Shown piece by piece: positions 1 through 6,917 of a stretch of DNA of 38,726 nucleotides; positions within the stretch are counted from its first letter, which is position 1, and every line of letters begins with the position of its first letter. The notes under the pieces were generated by a model that ran no database searches, was not told where the DNA came from, and saw only the letters and a list, made by a program, of their open reading frames with translations. The DNA comes from JAUSNA01 sp964568885 (GTDB lineage Bacteria > Patescibacteriota > Microgenomatia > Levybacterales > GWA1-39-11). The stretch covers positions 1 through 38,726 of the forward strand of contig CAZMSF010000012.1 in NCBI GenBank assembly GCA_964568885.1, written 5' to 3'. Both the position numbers and the translations under genes were made by a program.

Positions 1-174
1 TTATGAAACTAACAGTTTTAGGAGCTGGGTGAAGAGCATGTCTAAGCCCCCCAAGTAGAGTCCGACGCCAACTGAAATTGCAATTACGATAATTGTTAAT
101 CGAATTGTTTCCGGTCGGGTAGGCCAAGTAACTTTTGCCAACTCAGTCCTTACCTCCTTAATAAAGGTGAACAT
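1..174 (-). CDS. secE: Preprotein translocase subunit SecE
   Basis: Single-span subunit that stabilises SecY in the SecYEG export channel. The 57-residue product carries the SecE signature FIKEVRTELAKVTWPTRPE at residues 4-22, then one hydrophobic helix (about 24-43) and a short tail, which is the minimal bacterial SecE form. It begins at ATG 174 and ends with TAA at bases 1-3, so it is complete. A purine-rich stretch inside the gene (AAGGAGGT) encodes the conserved Lys-Glu-Val and is not taken as a ribosome site. The product is too short to be one of the longer ORFs and was read directly from the minus strand. nusG normally follows secE and would lie outside the window. Confidence 0.93.
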   Translation of the reverse strand: MFTFIKEVRTELAKVTWPTRPETIRLTIIVIAISVGVGLYLGGLDMLFTQLLKLLVS

Positions 175-182
175 AAGCTCAA

Positions 183-211
183 ATTATACAAGAGTTTTAG
201 TTGTTTGTAAA
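183..211 (-). promoter_or_regulatory. secE promoter, near-leaderless
   Basis: On the minus strand, TTTACA (206-211) and TATAAT (183-188) are separated by 17 bases. The -10 box ends 8 bases before the secE ATG, so transcription should begin within a base or two of the start codon. Confidence 0.7.
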
Positions 212-298
212 GCATAAAACGTGATTGACTATCGTGCGTCAAATAATTACAATTTAAAAGCGTTTAGATATTGGCGTTTAGCATTTAGTTAAAAATTT

Positions 299-1195
299 AT
301 GGCAAAGATCCGAAAAGCTGTAATCCCTGCCGCCGGTTTTGGAACCCGGTTCCTTCCCCAAACAAAAGCAATGCCCAAAGAGATGCTTCCTATTGTCGAC
401 AAGCCAATAGTGCAATACATCGTCGAAGAGCTGGTTGATGCAGGCATCGAAGATATTATCATCGTTACGGGTTCCCACAAAAGGACAATTGAGGACCATT
501 TCGACAGACCTTCTATGGAGTTAGTCGAGAACTTAAGGATGGGTGGGGAGAAAAAAATGAAATTCCTGGAAGAGGCAGAACGTATAGCTTCAATGGCGAA
601 TTTCATTTATGTAAGACAAAAAGGTCCATACGGGAATGGGACTCCACTTATGAATGTAAAATCAATTATTGGAAATGAGCCATTCATTTACACTTGGAGT
701 GATGATTTTATAAAAGCAGAGCCGAAATCCCGTTTCCAACAGATGATTGAGGTATATGAGAAATATAACTGTTCGGTCTTGGCTTCCGTTAAAGCAAAGA
801 GTGATGAGGATTATGATAGATATGGGTTTGCCGGAGGAGAAGCGATAGAGGATGGACTTATTGACGCCAAGACCATCATCGAAAAGCCCGGAAAGGACAA
901 TGCCCCCTCCGATTTGGCAACGGTTAGTGGATTTTTGTTGACCCCTGACATTTTTGAATATCTCGACCAGGCGCTTAATAACCTCAGGGAGGGTGACGAG
1001 CTTTACTACAACGATGCTCTAAAGCTTATGTTGGGTGATGGGAAAAGGGTTCTGGCGTATGAAATTAAAGACGGAAAATATTATGACACAGGGAACAAAA
1101 TAGAATATATGAAAACAATCGTCGAATTTGCTCTCCAACACCCCGGAATTAATGGTGAGTTCCGTGAATTTCTTCGGGGACTTCGTCTAGACTAG
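299..1195 (+). CDS. galU: UTP--glucose-1-phosphate uridylyltransferase
   Basis: Makes UDP-glucose from UTP and glucose-1-phosphate for cell-surface glycans. The 298 residues match the usual GalU length. The nucleotide-binding loop AAGFGTRFLP occupies residues 11-20, followed by the lysine-containing TKAMPKEMLP. A sugar-binding EKPG lies near residue 197, and GKYYDTGNKIEYMKT near the C-terminus is typical of GalU. It is divergent from secE and starts at ATG 299 with only AT-rich DNA and no SD site in front. The last 9 bases overlap the end of a small gene on the opposite strand. Confidence 0.93.
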   Translation: MAKIRKAVIPAAGFGTRFLPQTKAMPKEMLPIVDKPIVQYIVEELVDAGIEDIIIVTGSHKRTIEDHFDRPSMELVENLRMGGEKKMKFLEEAERIASMANFIYVRQKGPYGNGTPLMNVKSIIGNEPFIYTWSDDFIKAEPKSRFQQMIEVYEKYNCSVLASVKAKSDEDYDRYGFAGGEAIEDGLIDAKTIIEKPGKDNAPSDLATVSGFLLTPDIFEYLDQALNNLREGDELYYNDALKLMLGDGKRVLAYEIKDGKYYDTGNKIEYMKTIVEFALQHPGINGEFREFLRGLRLD

Positions 1196-1438
1196 TTGTA
1201 CTGTCATCAATTCCCGCTCTTTTGTACTTGCTATTCTGTGTGCCGCGTTGATTGTGAGCGCTTGAGCTATCGTATCGGCCGCACACGATAAATCAATAGC
1301 GGCGGATATCACTTCCGGAAGGATGTCTATGTTAGGATGAAGACGACGTGCATCATAGGTCGCTTTTCGGGCGACAGGCACAGGGTCTTTTTCCAAGACT
1401 TGAATAGGCTCGCAATTGTGAGGGAGTACTTCTTGCAT
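1187..1438 (-). CDS. Small hypothetical protein
   Basis: An 83-residue product with no family I recognise. It fills the gap between galU and the FabD-like gene, and its stop lies inside galU. I chose ATG 1438 because a good promoter lies just upstream (1451-1479) and would leave a leader of about 5 bases. An open frame extends to TTG 1537, giving 116 residues, but that start has no ribosome site and would overlap the upstream region of the neighbouring gene. The sequence is mixed hydrophilic and helical (DARRLHPNIDILPEVISAAI near the centre), with no membrane segment. Coding status is plausible rather than proven. Confidence 0.5.
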   Translation of the reverse strand: MQEVLPHNCEPIQVLEKDPVPVARKATYDARRLHPNIDILPEVISAAIDLSCAADTIAQALTINAAHRIASTKERELMTVQLV

Positions 1439-1450
1439 GACCTTAATGCA

Positions 1451-1479
1451 ATAATATTCCCTCTGTTTGAGCCAGTCAA
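1451..1479 (-). promoter_or_regulatory. Promoter for the small minus-strand gene
   Basis: Minus-strand TTGACT (1474-1479) and TATTAT (1451-1456) are 17 bases apart. The ATG at 1438 lies 12 bases past the -10 box. Confidence 0.55.
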
Positions 1480-1542
1480 GCGGTAAATAGTGAAGTGAAA
1501 TGTTGATTATGAGTCGGTTTGTTTGTAATATATTCAAAATAT

Positions 1543-2520
1543 ATGCCAGCTCCAGCAGAGCAAGGAATTATAAAATACGATATTGAGCCTATCCCAGATA
1601 GGTATGCTGTCGTTTTTCCTCCACAGGGAAGTCAAACTGTAGGAGCAGGTCTTGTCGAGTTCGAACATTCACCCGCAGCACGCGAAATATTGGAAAGGGC
1701 AAACGAGGCTTTGGGTTTTTGGGTTTCCGATATTGCTATGGCAGGACCTCAAGAGTTATTAGATTACAATCCCGTAACGCAACCTGCAATGACAGCGATA
1801 ACCGCCGCTAAATTCGCTACTTTTAGGGAAAGAAATCCTCAGCTTCCTGAGCCTTCAATGTTTGGTGCATCTAGCGCAGGAAGATACGCAATGCTAGTAG
1901 CCTCAGGCGTTTTGGAAATAGAAGATGCAGTGCAATTGTCTAGAATTCGATCTCTTGCAACGCAAAAAGTAAACGAAACCGTAAAAGGTGCAATGGCGCA
2001 AATCGTAGGTACTGTGGGTGGAGCCGAGGAAAGAGTTAGGGGTTATGTTGCAGAAGTTCAAGAGATGTTTCCTGGTAAAGTGATCGTTGTCTCGAATGTA
2101 AATACCGATAGGCACATTACTGTTAGTGGGGAGGAAGAGCCGGTAGGAGAATTGATAAGAATTGGTGCAAAAAAAGAGCATCGTGCGCTCAAACTTCCGA
2201 TCTCTTTTTCATCCCATTCACCATTGCAAAGGCCAGCCAGTGAAGTTCTACTAGCCGAGCTTAAAAAAAGAAGAGATAGGTTCCACCAACCAAAAGGTCC
2301 GCTTGATATAAACGGTCTTGATGTTCAAGACATAAATCGAATGATAGAGCTTTTAGGTACTGACGTTATCTCGGAGGAGAATTGGCCAAAAACTGTTAAA
2401 CATATGAAGGACCTTGGCATTGAAGCCCAGGTAGAATTTGTCACAAACCCTGTCGCAAAAGACGTACTTGGAAAATATACCACACAACTAGCCCCTGAAA
2501 TAAAGACCGTAACCTATTAA
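1543..2520 (+). CDS. FabD-like malonyl/acyl-CoA transacylase
   Basis: Acyltransferase-fold protein of 325 residues related to malonyl-CoA:ACP transacylase. Visible family blocks are PPQGSQ (26-31), QPAMTA (80-85), LSRIR (132-136) and the catalytic-His block SSHSP (223-227, His225). The nucleophile motif, normally G-H-S-x-G, reads A-S-S-A-G (109-113). Ser111 is kept, but the preceding His is replaced by Ser. No other fatty-acid synthesis gene is visible in the window. Start ATG 1543 is chosen because a -10-like TATTCA ends 6 bases upstream; a TTG at 1519 would extend it by eight residues. The fold assignment is solid; true malonyl transfer is uncertain because of the altered motif. Confidence 0.8.
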   Translation: MPAPAEQGIIKYDIEPIPDRYAVVFPPQGSQTVGAGLVEFEHSPAAREILERANEALGFWVSDIAMAGPQELLDYNPVTQPAMTAITAAKFATFRERNPQLPEPSMFGASSAGRYAMLVASGVLEIEDAVQLSRIRSLATQKVNETVKGAMAQIVGTVGGAEERVRGYVAEVQEMFPGKVIVVSNVNTDRHITVSGEEEPVGELIRIGAKKEHRALKLPISFSSHSPLQRPASEVLLAELKKRRDRFHQPKGPLDINGLDVQDINRMIELLGTDVISEENWPKTVKHMKDLGIEAQVEFVTNPVAKDVLGKYTTQLAPEIKTVTY

Positions 2521-2533
2521 CAATCTCATAGTA

Positions 2534-2563
2534 TTGTAATTGATCCCGAAGATTTGGTATAAT
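2534..2563 (+). promoter_or_regulatory. Islet A promoter
   Basis: TTGTAA (2534-2539) and consensus TATAAT (2558-2563) are 18 bases apart, immediately after the FabD-like gene. Expected start is near 2570, giving a leader of about 140 bases before the first islet gene, unlike the leaderless genes around it. Confidence 0.7.
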
Positions 2564-2642
2564 TTGCAGGTTTTGAAAGCCTGATGAAATAGCTTTGTTA
2601 GGTGTTTTCAAACGTTCTTTAATAACTTGGTTGCTATACAAC

Positions 2643-2696
2643 TTTTGTTGTCCATTATGGAAATGAAAAAGCTCGTTTCTGTAATGGACAACAAAA
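2643..2696 (+). promoter_or_regulatory. Long RNA hairpin in islet A leader
   Basis: A perfect 15-base inverted repeat (2643-2657 against 2682-2696; TTTTGTTGTCCATTA and its reverse complement). The stem continues inward for nine more pairs (2658-2666 against 2673-2681), three of them G-U in the plus-strand RNA, leaving a 6-base loop. The total is about 24 pairs, ending 14 bases before the first islet start codon. The inner G-U pairs form only in the plus-strand transcript, which favours an RNA role such as translation control or an RNase III site. Confidence 0.7.
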
Positions 2697-2710
2697 CGGG
2701 AGAGGTATAC

Positions 2711-2842
2711 ATGTTGATTGCCGCATACGTTGTTGGAGGTACACTCCTCATGGTGGGCATGCTCAAAGAGCGGTCCACGCTAGGGTTGCCGATCCAGTTC
2801 GCTGGGTTGGTTGCCATCGGCGTCCTGAAGGCTTTTGCCTGA
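2711..2842 (+). CDS. Islet A membrane micropeptide 1
   Basis: A 43-residue, strongly hydrophobic product with two likely membrane segments (about residues 2-17 and 27-43) around a short polar turn (LKERSTLG). No known family recognised. ATG 2711 is chosen because GGGAGAGG lies 5 bases upstream as a clear SD site; an in-frame TTG at 2627 would run through the leader hairpin and is rejected. It is the first gene of the GC-rich islet, and its TGA stop overlaps the next start (TGATG). A hydrophobic hairpin this short fits a small membrane-protein regulator or a toxin-like peptide, but nothing in the sequence decides this. Confidence 0.6.
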   Translation: MLIAAYVVGGTLLMVGMLKERSTLGLPIQFAGLVAIGVLKAFA

Positions 2843-2904
2843 TGGTCATAGCGTTTCGCGCACTTGTCTTCGTGGCGTTCAAGGTTGTCTCGGCTGTCAT
2901 GTGA
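2842..2904 (+). CDS. Islet A hydrophobic micropeptide 2
   Basis: A 20-residue reading frame that begins on the last base of the previous stop codon (TGATG), the usual sign of translational coupling. The product is hydrophobic (MVIAFRALVFVAFKVVSAVM), long enough for one membrane pass, with two basic residues. There is no independent ribosome site. It is very small, so chance cannot be excluded; the overlap geometry and hydrophobicity are the only support. Confidence 0.4.
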   Translation: MVIAFRALVFVAFKVVSAVM

Positions 2905-2949
2905 ACAGCGGATAAGAGCCTGACGCTCGTCGGAAAATAATCAAACAGC

Positions 2950-2981
2950 CTCCGCCTTCGGGTGGAGAGAAACATGCGACC
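2950..2981 (+). repeat. Islet A 5' element, copy 1
   Basis: A 7-bp hairpin with a UUCG tetraloop (2950-2956 / 2961-2967), overlapped at its 3' arm by GAGAGAAACATGCGACC (2965-2981). The next start codon (3002) follows after 20 bases that include an SD site. A second copy at 3107-3135 has the same order and spacing. Confidence 0.6.
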
Positions 2982-3001
2982 CTCAAAAGAGAGGAAACGA
3001 G

Positions 3002-3103
3002 ATGAAACTCTTCGTTCTGTTGGTGGCCGGCGCGATTGGCCTCATCCTGCTCACGCGGGAGAAGACCGACTACTACCACGGAGGACCATCGGTTCTCGAT
3101 TAG
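3002..3103 (+). CDS. Islet A single-span micropeptide 3
   Basis: A 33-residue product with an N-terminal membrane helix (about residues 2-17), then a positive/charged boundary (TREKTD) and a short polar tail (YYHGGPSVLD). The topology suggests the N-terminus is inserted and the tail faces one side of the membrane. ATG 3002 has AGAGGAAACGAG directly upstream, a usable SD site. It sits 97 bases after micropeptide 2, behind copy 1 of the repeated 5' element. No family recognised; the start and ribosome site are clear, so it is probably translated. Confidence 0.6.
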   Translation: MKLFVLLVAGAIGLILLTREKTDYYHGGPSVLD

Positions 3104-3106
3104 CCC

Positions 3107-3135
3107 CACGCATAGCGTGAGAGAAACATTCGACC
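3107..3135 (+). repeat. Islet A 5' element, copy 2
   Basis: A 5-bp hairpin (3107-3111 / 3115-3119, loop ATA), then GAGAGAAACATTCGACC (3119-3135). The 17-base motif differs from copy 1 at one base and lies 19 bases before the start of the last islet gene (20 bases in copy 1). The two copies suggest a duplicated translation-initiation region. Confidence 0.6.
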
Positions 3136-3154
3136 GGAATTCAGGGAGGGTGTC

Positions 3155-3490
3155 TTGTCCGACAAAACCAACAGTCAGCGGCTCGCTCAGCGGGCAGTTG
3201 ACCTACGATTTCGCCAGGCTCTCATCGAGCATGGACCGTTCCGGTTCGGGGCGACCTTACTCGAGGACGGAAATATCGAGCTCTCGGAGCAATACGTTTC
3301 CGGGGAGGGAGTGAAGCGCGCCCTCAAGGTTGCCATCGTAAGCGACAAGGTTTCGATGCATGCCTACAACGGCCTGCACGTCGAGCCCGTTGAGGACGAG
3401 AGCGCCCACCAGAGCGCCCAGACGATGGGCATAACGGGGGAGGTCTACTTTGATCTCAGCGTTCACTCAGTGCGGTTTGCAACCGCGTAA
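3155..3490 (+). CDS. Islet A hypothetical protein
   Basis: A 111-residue soluble protein, no family recognised. It starts at TTG 3155, with AGGGAGGG a few bases upstream as the SD site; no ATG or GTG in frame fits better. The N-terminal third is basic and helical (QRLAQRAVDLRFRQALIEHG); the rest alternates polar and hydrophobic residues as in a beta-rich domain. No Cys and no membrane segment. It is the last and largest gene of islet A and is followed 16 bases later by a strong hairpin. GC content of one line inside it (3241-3300) is 36 of 60 by hand count, well above most core genes. Confidence 0.7.
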   Translation: MSDKTNSQRLAQRAVDLRFRQALIEHGPFRFGATLLEDGNIELSEQYVSGEGVKRALKVAIVSDKVSMHAYNGLHVEPVEDESAHQSAQTMGITGEVYFDLSVHSVRFATA

Positions 3491-3506
3491 ACAGCAACCA
3501 GGTCCA

Positions 3507-3530
3507 GGGGGCGGCCCATAAGCCGCCCCC
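3507..3530 (+). terminator. Islet A terminal GC hairpin
   Basis: Perfect 9-bp stem GGGGGCGGC (3507-3515) / GCCGCCCCC (3522-3530), loop CCATAA. It is not followed by a run of T, so it may block read-through or protect the 3' end by structure alone. The same style ends islets C and D. Confidence 0.65.
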
Positions 3531-3550
3531 GCCATCACTTCATAATCTTC

Positions 3551-3579
3551 TTGAGTTCAAGTTAGGGATAACCTATACT
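3551..3579 (+). promoter_or_regulatory. argS promoter, leaderless
   Basis: TTGAGT (3551-3556) and TATACT (3574-3579), spacer 17. The argS ATG follows 6 bases after the -10 box. Confidence 0.75.
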
Positions 3580-3585
3580 ACTTAC

Positions 3586-5301
3586 ATGCATATTGTTCAT
3601 GAAATTGGAAGCGAATTAGGTCATATTGCCCGGCAGTTATCGGGTGAAGGACTTGAGTTTGACGTATCGGTAAATCAAAATCCTAACCAGGGAGATATTA
3701 CTTCAAATATTGCGCTCATACATTTCAAAAAGATGGGTTTTAATTCTCCCCGCGAGGCAGCAGTAAAAATTGCTGCCGATTACGAAAATATGCAAGACCC
3801 ATGCATAGGAAAAATCGAAGTCGCAGGACCGGGATTCATTAACTTTTATTTAAGTCAGGACTATCTTAAAGCAGTGCTCAAAAAAGATATCCAAAAAGAT
3901 TTAGATTTTCATAAAACGAACATTTTAATGTCTCAAAGGAAAAAAGTTATCGTCGAATTCGGCGACCCCAACCCATTCAAAGAAATTCACATCGGACACC
4001 TGCGGAATTTCTGCATCGGTGAAAGTTTTTCAAAACTTTTGGAATCCCAAGGCAACCAGGTTCTGCGTGCAAATTATCAGGGGGACGTGGGGCTTCATGT
4101 GGCTAAGGCAATGTGGGGACTTTTGAAACGGGAAGAGCAATTTTTAGATGAAGGTTTGAGTGAAGAGGAAAAAGTAAGGTTATTAGCCCAGTCTTACGTA
4201 GAAGGAGCAACCGAGTTTGAGAATAATCCGACTGTAAAACAAGAAATTGTTGAAATCAACAAGAAAATATATAGTGACGATGAAAGTTTGCATGCTCTTT
4301 GGGAGGAAGGAAGAAAAGTAAGTCTCGATCATTTTGAAGAGTTATATTCCCGAATCGGAGTCAGGTATGACAAGTACTATTTCGAGTCTGTTACAGCAAA
4401 AAAAGGGAAGGAAGTTGTTCTGTCCCACATTGAGGATGGGGTTTTTGAAAAAGACGACGGGGCAGTAATCTATAAAGGTGAGAAGGACGGACTTCACACG
4501 AGGGTCTTTTTAACTTCCCAAGAGTATGCAACATATGAAGGGAAAGACTTGGCTTTAGCAATTCTTAAAAATGAAGAGGAGGAGTGTGATGAGTCTGTCA
4601 TTTTGACCGGGAACGAGCAGCTAGAGTATTTTCAGGTTATGCTTGCTGCTTTAAAGCGCATCGCTCCGGATTTAGCTTCAAAAACCAGACATTACACTTT
4701 TGGACACGTGCGGCTTAAAGAAGGAAAAATGTCATCACGTACCGGGGACGTGATAACCGCCTCTTGGCTTTTGGATGAGGCAGTAAAGAGGGTTCGCGAG
4801 CAATTTCCTGACATGGACGAGATAACCACCGAAAAAGTCGGGGTGGGGGCGGTCAAGTACTCGATGCTACGGTTTTCAATACCCGGTGATATCCATTTTT
4901 CTTTTGAGGAATCGATTTCTTTAGAGGGAAATTCCGGACCATATCTTCAGTACAGTTATGTTAGGACCCAAAGCGTTTTGGGAAAAGCAAAAGAACAACA
5001 GGTCATAGAAGCAACCGGCCAAAATGAAAGCTTGGGTAGTCTTGAGAAGGAGGAGCATGACCTTCTCAGGTTCTTGTCACAGTACTCATATCATTTAGAG
5101 GTGGCAAGCAAGGAATTTGCTCCTAACCTTCTCTGTAACTATCTATTCGAGCTGGCCCAGAGATTCAATCTTTTCTATCAGAAACACAAAATCATCGGAA
5201 GCGAAAACGAAGCATTCCGTCTCGCTCTTACCAAGGCGGTGGGTCAAGTTCTCCAAAACGGTCTTCACATCTTGGGAATTGAAACTGTTGAGAAGATGTA
5301 A
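3586..5301 (+). CDS. argS: Arginine--tRNA ligase
   Basis: Class I aminoacyl-tRNA synthetase that charges tRNA-Arg in the cytoplasm. The 571 residues match the family. Landmarks are an N-terminal ArgS additional domain (about 1-110), the ATP-binding HIGH at 135-138 within FKEIHIGHLRN, the KMSKS-type loop KMSSR at 381-385, and the C-terminal DALR anticodon-binding region. ATG 3586 is supported by the leaderless promoter directly in front. The stop abuts the stop of the convergent gene with no spacer. Confidence 0.95.
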   Translation: MHIVHEIGSELGHIARQLSGEGLEFDVSVNQNPNQGDITSNIALIHFKKMGFNSPREAAVKIAADYENMQDPCIGKIEVAGPGFINFYLSQDYLKAVLKKDIQKDLDFHKTNILMSQRKKVIVEFGDPNPFKEIHIGHLRNFCIGESFSKLLESQGNQVLRANYQGDVGLHVAKAMWGLLKREEQFLDEGLSEEEKVRLLAQSYVEGATEFENNPTVKQEIVEINKKIYSDDESLHALWEEGRKVSLDHFEELYSRIGVRYDKYYFESVTAKKGKEVVLSHIEDGVFEKDDGAVIYKGEKDGLHTRVFLTSQEYATYEGKDLALAILKNEEEECDESVILTGNEQLEYFQVMLAALKRIAPDLASKTRHYTFGHVRLKEGKMSSRTGDVITASWLLDEAVKRVREQFPDMDEITTEKVGVGAVKYSMLRFSIPGDIHFSFEESISLEGNSGPYLQYSYVRTQSVLGKAKEQQVIEATGQNESLGSLEKEEHDLLRFLSQYSYHLEVASKEFAPNLLCNYLFELAQRFNLFYQKHKIIGSENEAFRLALTKAVGQVLQNGLHILGIETVEKM

Positions 5302-6540
5302 TTACTTTGCTGAGATCACTTCAGGGTGTTCTTTCGCCCATTTTTCCAATTCCAATTCGATAAGTATCGGTAATTCTTCGAGTTGATCTCTGGTCGCGCC
5401 GGAATAACGGGGAATGACTGCCATTTGGATTGCTTCCACAAGGGAGTAGGATGCATGATAGTCGTTTCCTTCCCTTTTTTTTGGTCGCACAAGATCTTTT
5501 TCGACTGCAATCTCATCTCTCTGCCTATGAGCGCCGAAAACCTCCTTTACTTGTAGCGGGTTGAATCGTTGGTTCATATTCAGTTTTGTTCCCCGTCCGG
5601 TAACCCTTTCAAGAACCTGATGAATAAGTGCGCTTGGGTCTATGGGCTTTTTCTCTCTAGGTTCCGGTTTGCGCCGTTCTGCTCGGGGTGCTGCAGGGCT
5701 TGCCGCATGGAAATATCGCGCCATATAGTCTCTAAAGTCATCTCTTATCTGTATTGCTTCCAGGGAGGGCACGCGGCCGCTTATGTCTTGCCATGTCCGT
5801 ACTTCTTCCTCATCGGCCTCGCCTCTTGTGACTCTGCCGTACAGCTTTGTAAAAATTCCATGGAGCAACCGTTCTGCTCGTTCATCCGTAAACCGACGGA
5901 CGCTGTCCTTGCTTAACTCATCGAGAAGTTGAGGAAGGGGGAGTCCGTCGGCAAGCTGACGAAGAACCGAGAGCTTGTCTTCTTCAATTGCCTCGGGAGC
6001 TCTTGCCGGTCTTTCTACTCCTCGTGCTACTGTCTCCGGATTTGAAGCGGGAGAAAAGGCAGGTGGTATGTTTGCATTCCCTGGAGTTCGTTGAGCCAGA
6101 ACGGGTTGTGAATGGAGCTCTTCATCAATTTTTCTTAACGCTTCCTCGACCATTCCTATCACGCTTTGGTTAGTTAAAACGCCTTTATTATCAAGCTCTC
6201 TTAGCTCATGAAGATTCATGGTGTATTCTGCCGCGTCGGAAAGTAATTGTTGTCTGTGCGTAATTTCTTCCTGCAAAGAGCGGTGTATTTGTTCAAGTGC
6301 AGGTAATGATCGGTGTTCGATTACATTCCTCACACGGGAGCTTGCGAGAGTTGTTGCGACTAGCTCTTTGAGGTAATTTGGATGTTCCGGGGGCGGGGGA
6401 ATATATCTTTCAGGTCCTTGAAACTCGGGAGTTCCGATGGTTGCGGCTACTGTTTGTTTTTTTGCAATTATACCCTCAACGCGGGCACTTTTTGTCTGAA
6501 GCTCCGCTATTTCCGGCGGAACGCTTTGGTGCTCTTCCAT
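5302..6540 (-). CDS. Hypothetical charged, helical protein
   Basis: A 412-residue protein, no family recognised. No signal peptide or membrane segment is visible. The N-terminal 150 residues are rich in Glu, Leu and Gln with heptad-like spacing, suggesting coiled coil. Residues about 160-190 form a Pro/Ala-rich linker. A second linker (SPAAPRAERRKPEPREKKP) precedes a C-terminal domain of about 110 residues. The start at ATG 6540 has no SD site. It converges on argS with adjacent stop codons. Likely a cytoplasmic multi-domain protein. Confidence 0.8.
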   Translation of the reverse strand: MEEHQSVPPEIAELQTKSARVEGIIAKKQTVAATIGTPEFQGPERYIPPPPEHPNYLKELVATTLASSRVRNVIEHRSLPALEQIHRSLQEEITHRQQLLSDAAEYTMNLHELRELDNKGVLTNQSVIGMVEEALRKIDEELHSQPVLAQRTPGNANIPPAFSPASNPETVARGVERPARAPEAIEEDKLSVLRQLADGLPLPQLLDELSKDSVRRFTDERAERLLHGIFTKLYGRVTRGEADEEEVRTWQDISGRVPSLEAIQIRDDFRDYMARYFHAASPAAPRAERRKPEPREKKPIDPSALIHQVLERVTGRGTKLNMNQRFNPLQVKEVFGAHRQRDEIAVEKDLVRPKKREGNDYHASYSLVEAIQMAVIPRYSGATRDQLEELPILIELELEKWAKEHPEVISAK

Positions 6541-6606
6541 ACAAGAGTAATTGTAACAAAAATGATTAGAAAAATGCCGAGAGTGAAGGTTTGGAACCTA
6601 CAAAAC

Positions 6607-6709
6607 ACTCAGATGGATTCTGAGTTAACTCCCGGCAAAGCGGGTGAAGGGCAGGAATAGCACCTGCTTAAATGCTCCGACAGAGCATATCCTTCCGACC
6701 AATGGTCGG
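6607..6709. other. Array of five tandem hairpins
   Basis: Five short perfect stem-loops in 103 bases: 6607-6613/6619-6625 (7 bp), 6631-6634/6641-6644 (4 bp), 6651-6655/6663-6667 (5 bp), 6672-6677/6683-6688 (6 bp) and 6695-6700/6704-6709 (6 bp). Loops are 3-7 bases, linkers short and partly AT-rich. The array lies between the end of islet B and the start of the hypothetical gene at 5302-6540. On the minus strand it would be the 3' region of the islet B transcript. I searched by eye for RNase P, tmRNA and SRP RNA signatures and found none. The region 6541-6731 holds no gene I can support. Confidence 0.6.
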
Positions 6710-6731
6710 TAAAACACTGCGGGACTAGGGC

Positions 6732-6878
6732 CTAGCGCGCCTGCGCTTGGGAGACCGTCAGCCGTTGGGCGGGGACACGGTCCTGATTGTTGAGCTTAAA
6801 GCCCTCATCTCGCCGCCTTTTCTTGGCGGCTTTTCGGGCTTCGTCGCGTTGCCGGGCAGCTGCCCGGGTAGCTTTCAC
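6732..6878 (-). CDS. Islet B small basic protein
   Basis: A 48-residue, very basic, Ala/Arg/Lys-rich product (ATRAAARQRDEARKAAKKRR) that should form an amphipathic helix, with a polar tail ending TVSQAQAR. It could bind RNA or DNA, but no family is recognised. The only start is GTG 6878, lying inside one arm of a hairpin. It is in the same frame as the preceding islet B gene, separated from it by a TAG and 39 bases. Antisense frames are also open here because of the high GC content; I prefer this strand because of the promoter at 7156-7183. Confidence 0.45.
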   Translation of the reverse strand: MKATRAAARQRDEARKAAKKRRRDEGFKLNNQDRVPAQRLTVSQAQAR

Positions 6879-6908
6879 GAAGAAACCCCAGCAGGTTGCA
6901 GCTTCGTG
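6876..6908 (-). promoter_or_regulatory. Start-codon hairpin between islet B genes
   Basis: Inverted repeat CACGAAG (6876-6882) / CTTCGTG (6902-6908) with a 19-base loop. The GTG start of the downstream gene is in the arm at 6876-6882. The upstream gene's stop codon (6918-6920) is close enough that a terminating ribosome could open the stem, which would couple the two genes. Confidence 0.4.
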
Positions 6909-6917
6909 GCCGCAAAC

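Noticed and set aside
98..103. Later secE start after the AAGGAGGT tract
   Set aside because: The tract encodes conserved SecE residues; starting after it would remove the family signature.
2627..2710. Longer first gene of islet A from TTG 2627
   Set aside because: It would translate through the 24-pair hairpin and has no SD site, while ATG 2711 has a strong one.
6607..6709. Could the hairpin array be RNase P RNA, tmRNA or SRP RNA?
   Set aside because: I looked for the RNase P P4 strands, the tmRNA T-arm and the SRP tetraloop-helix motifs on both strands and found none.
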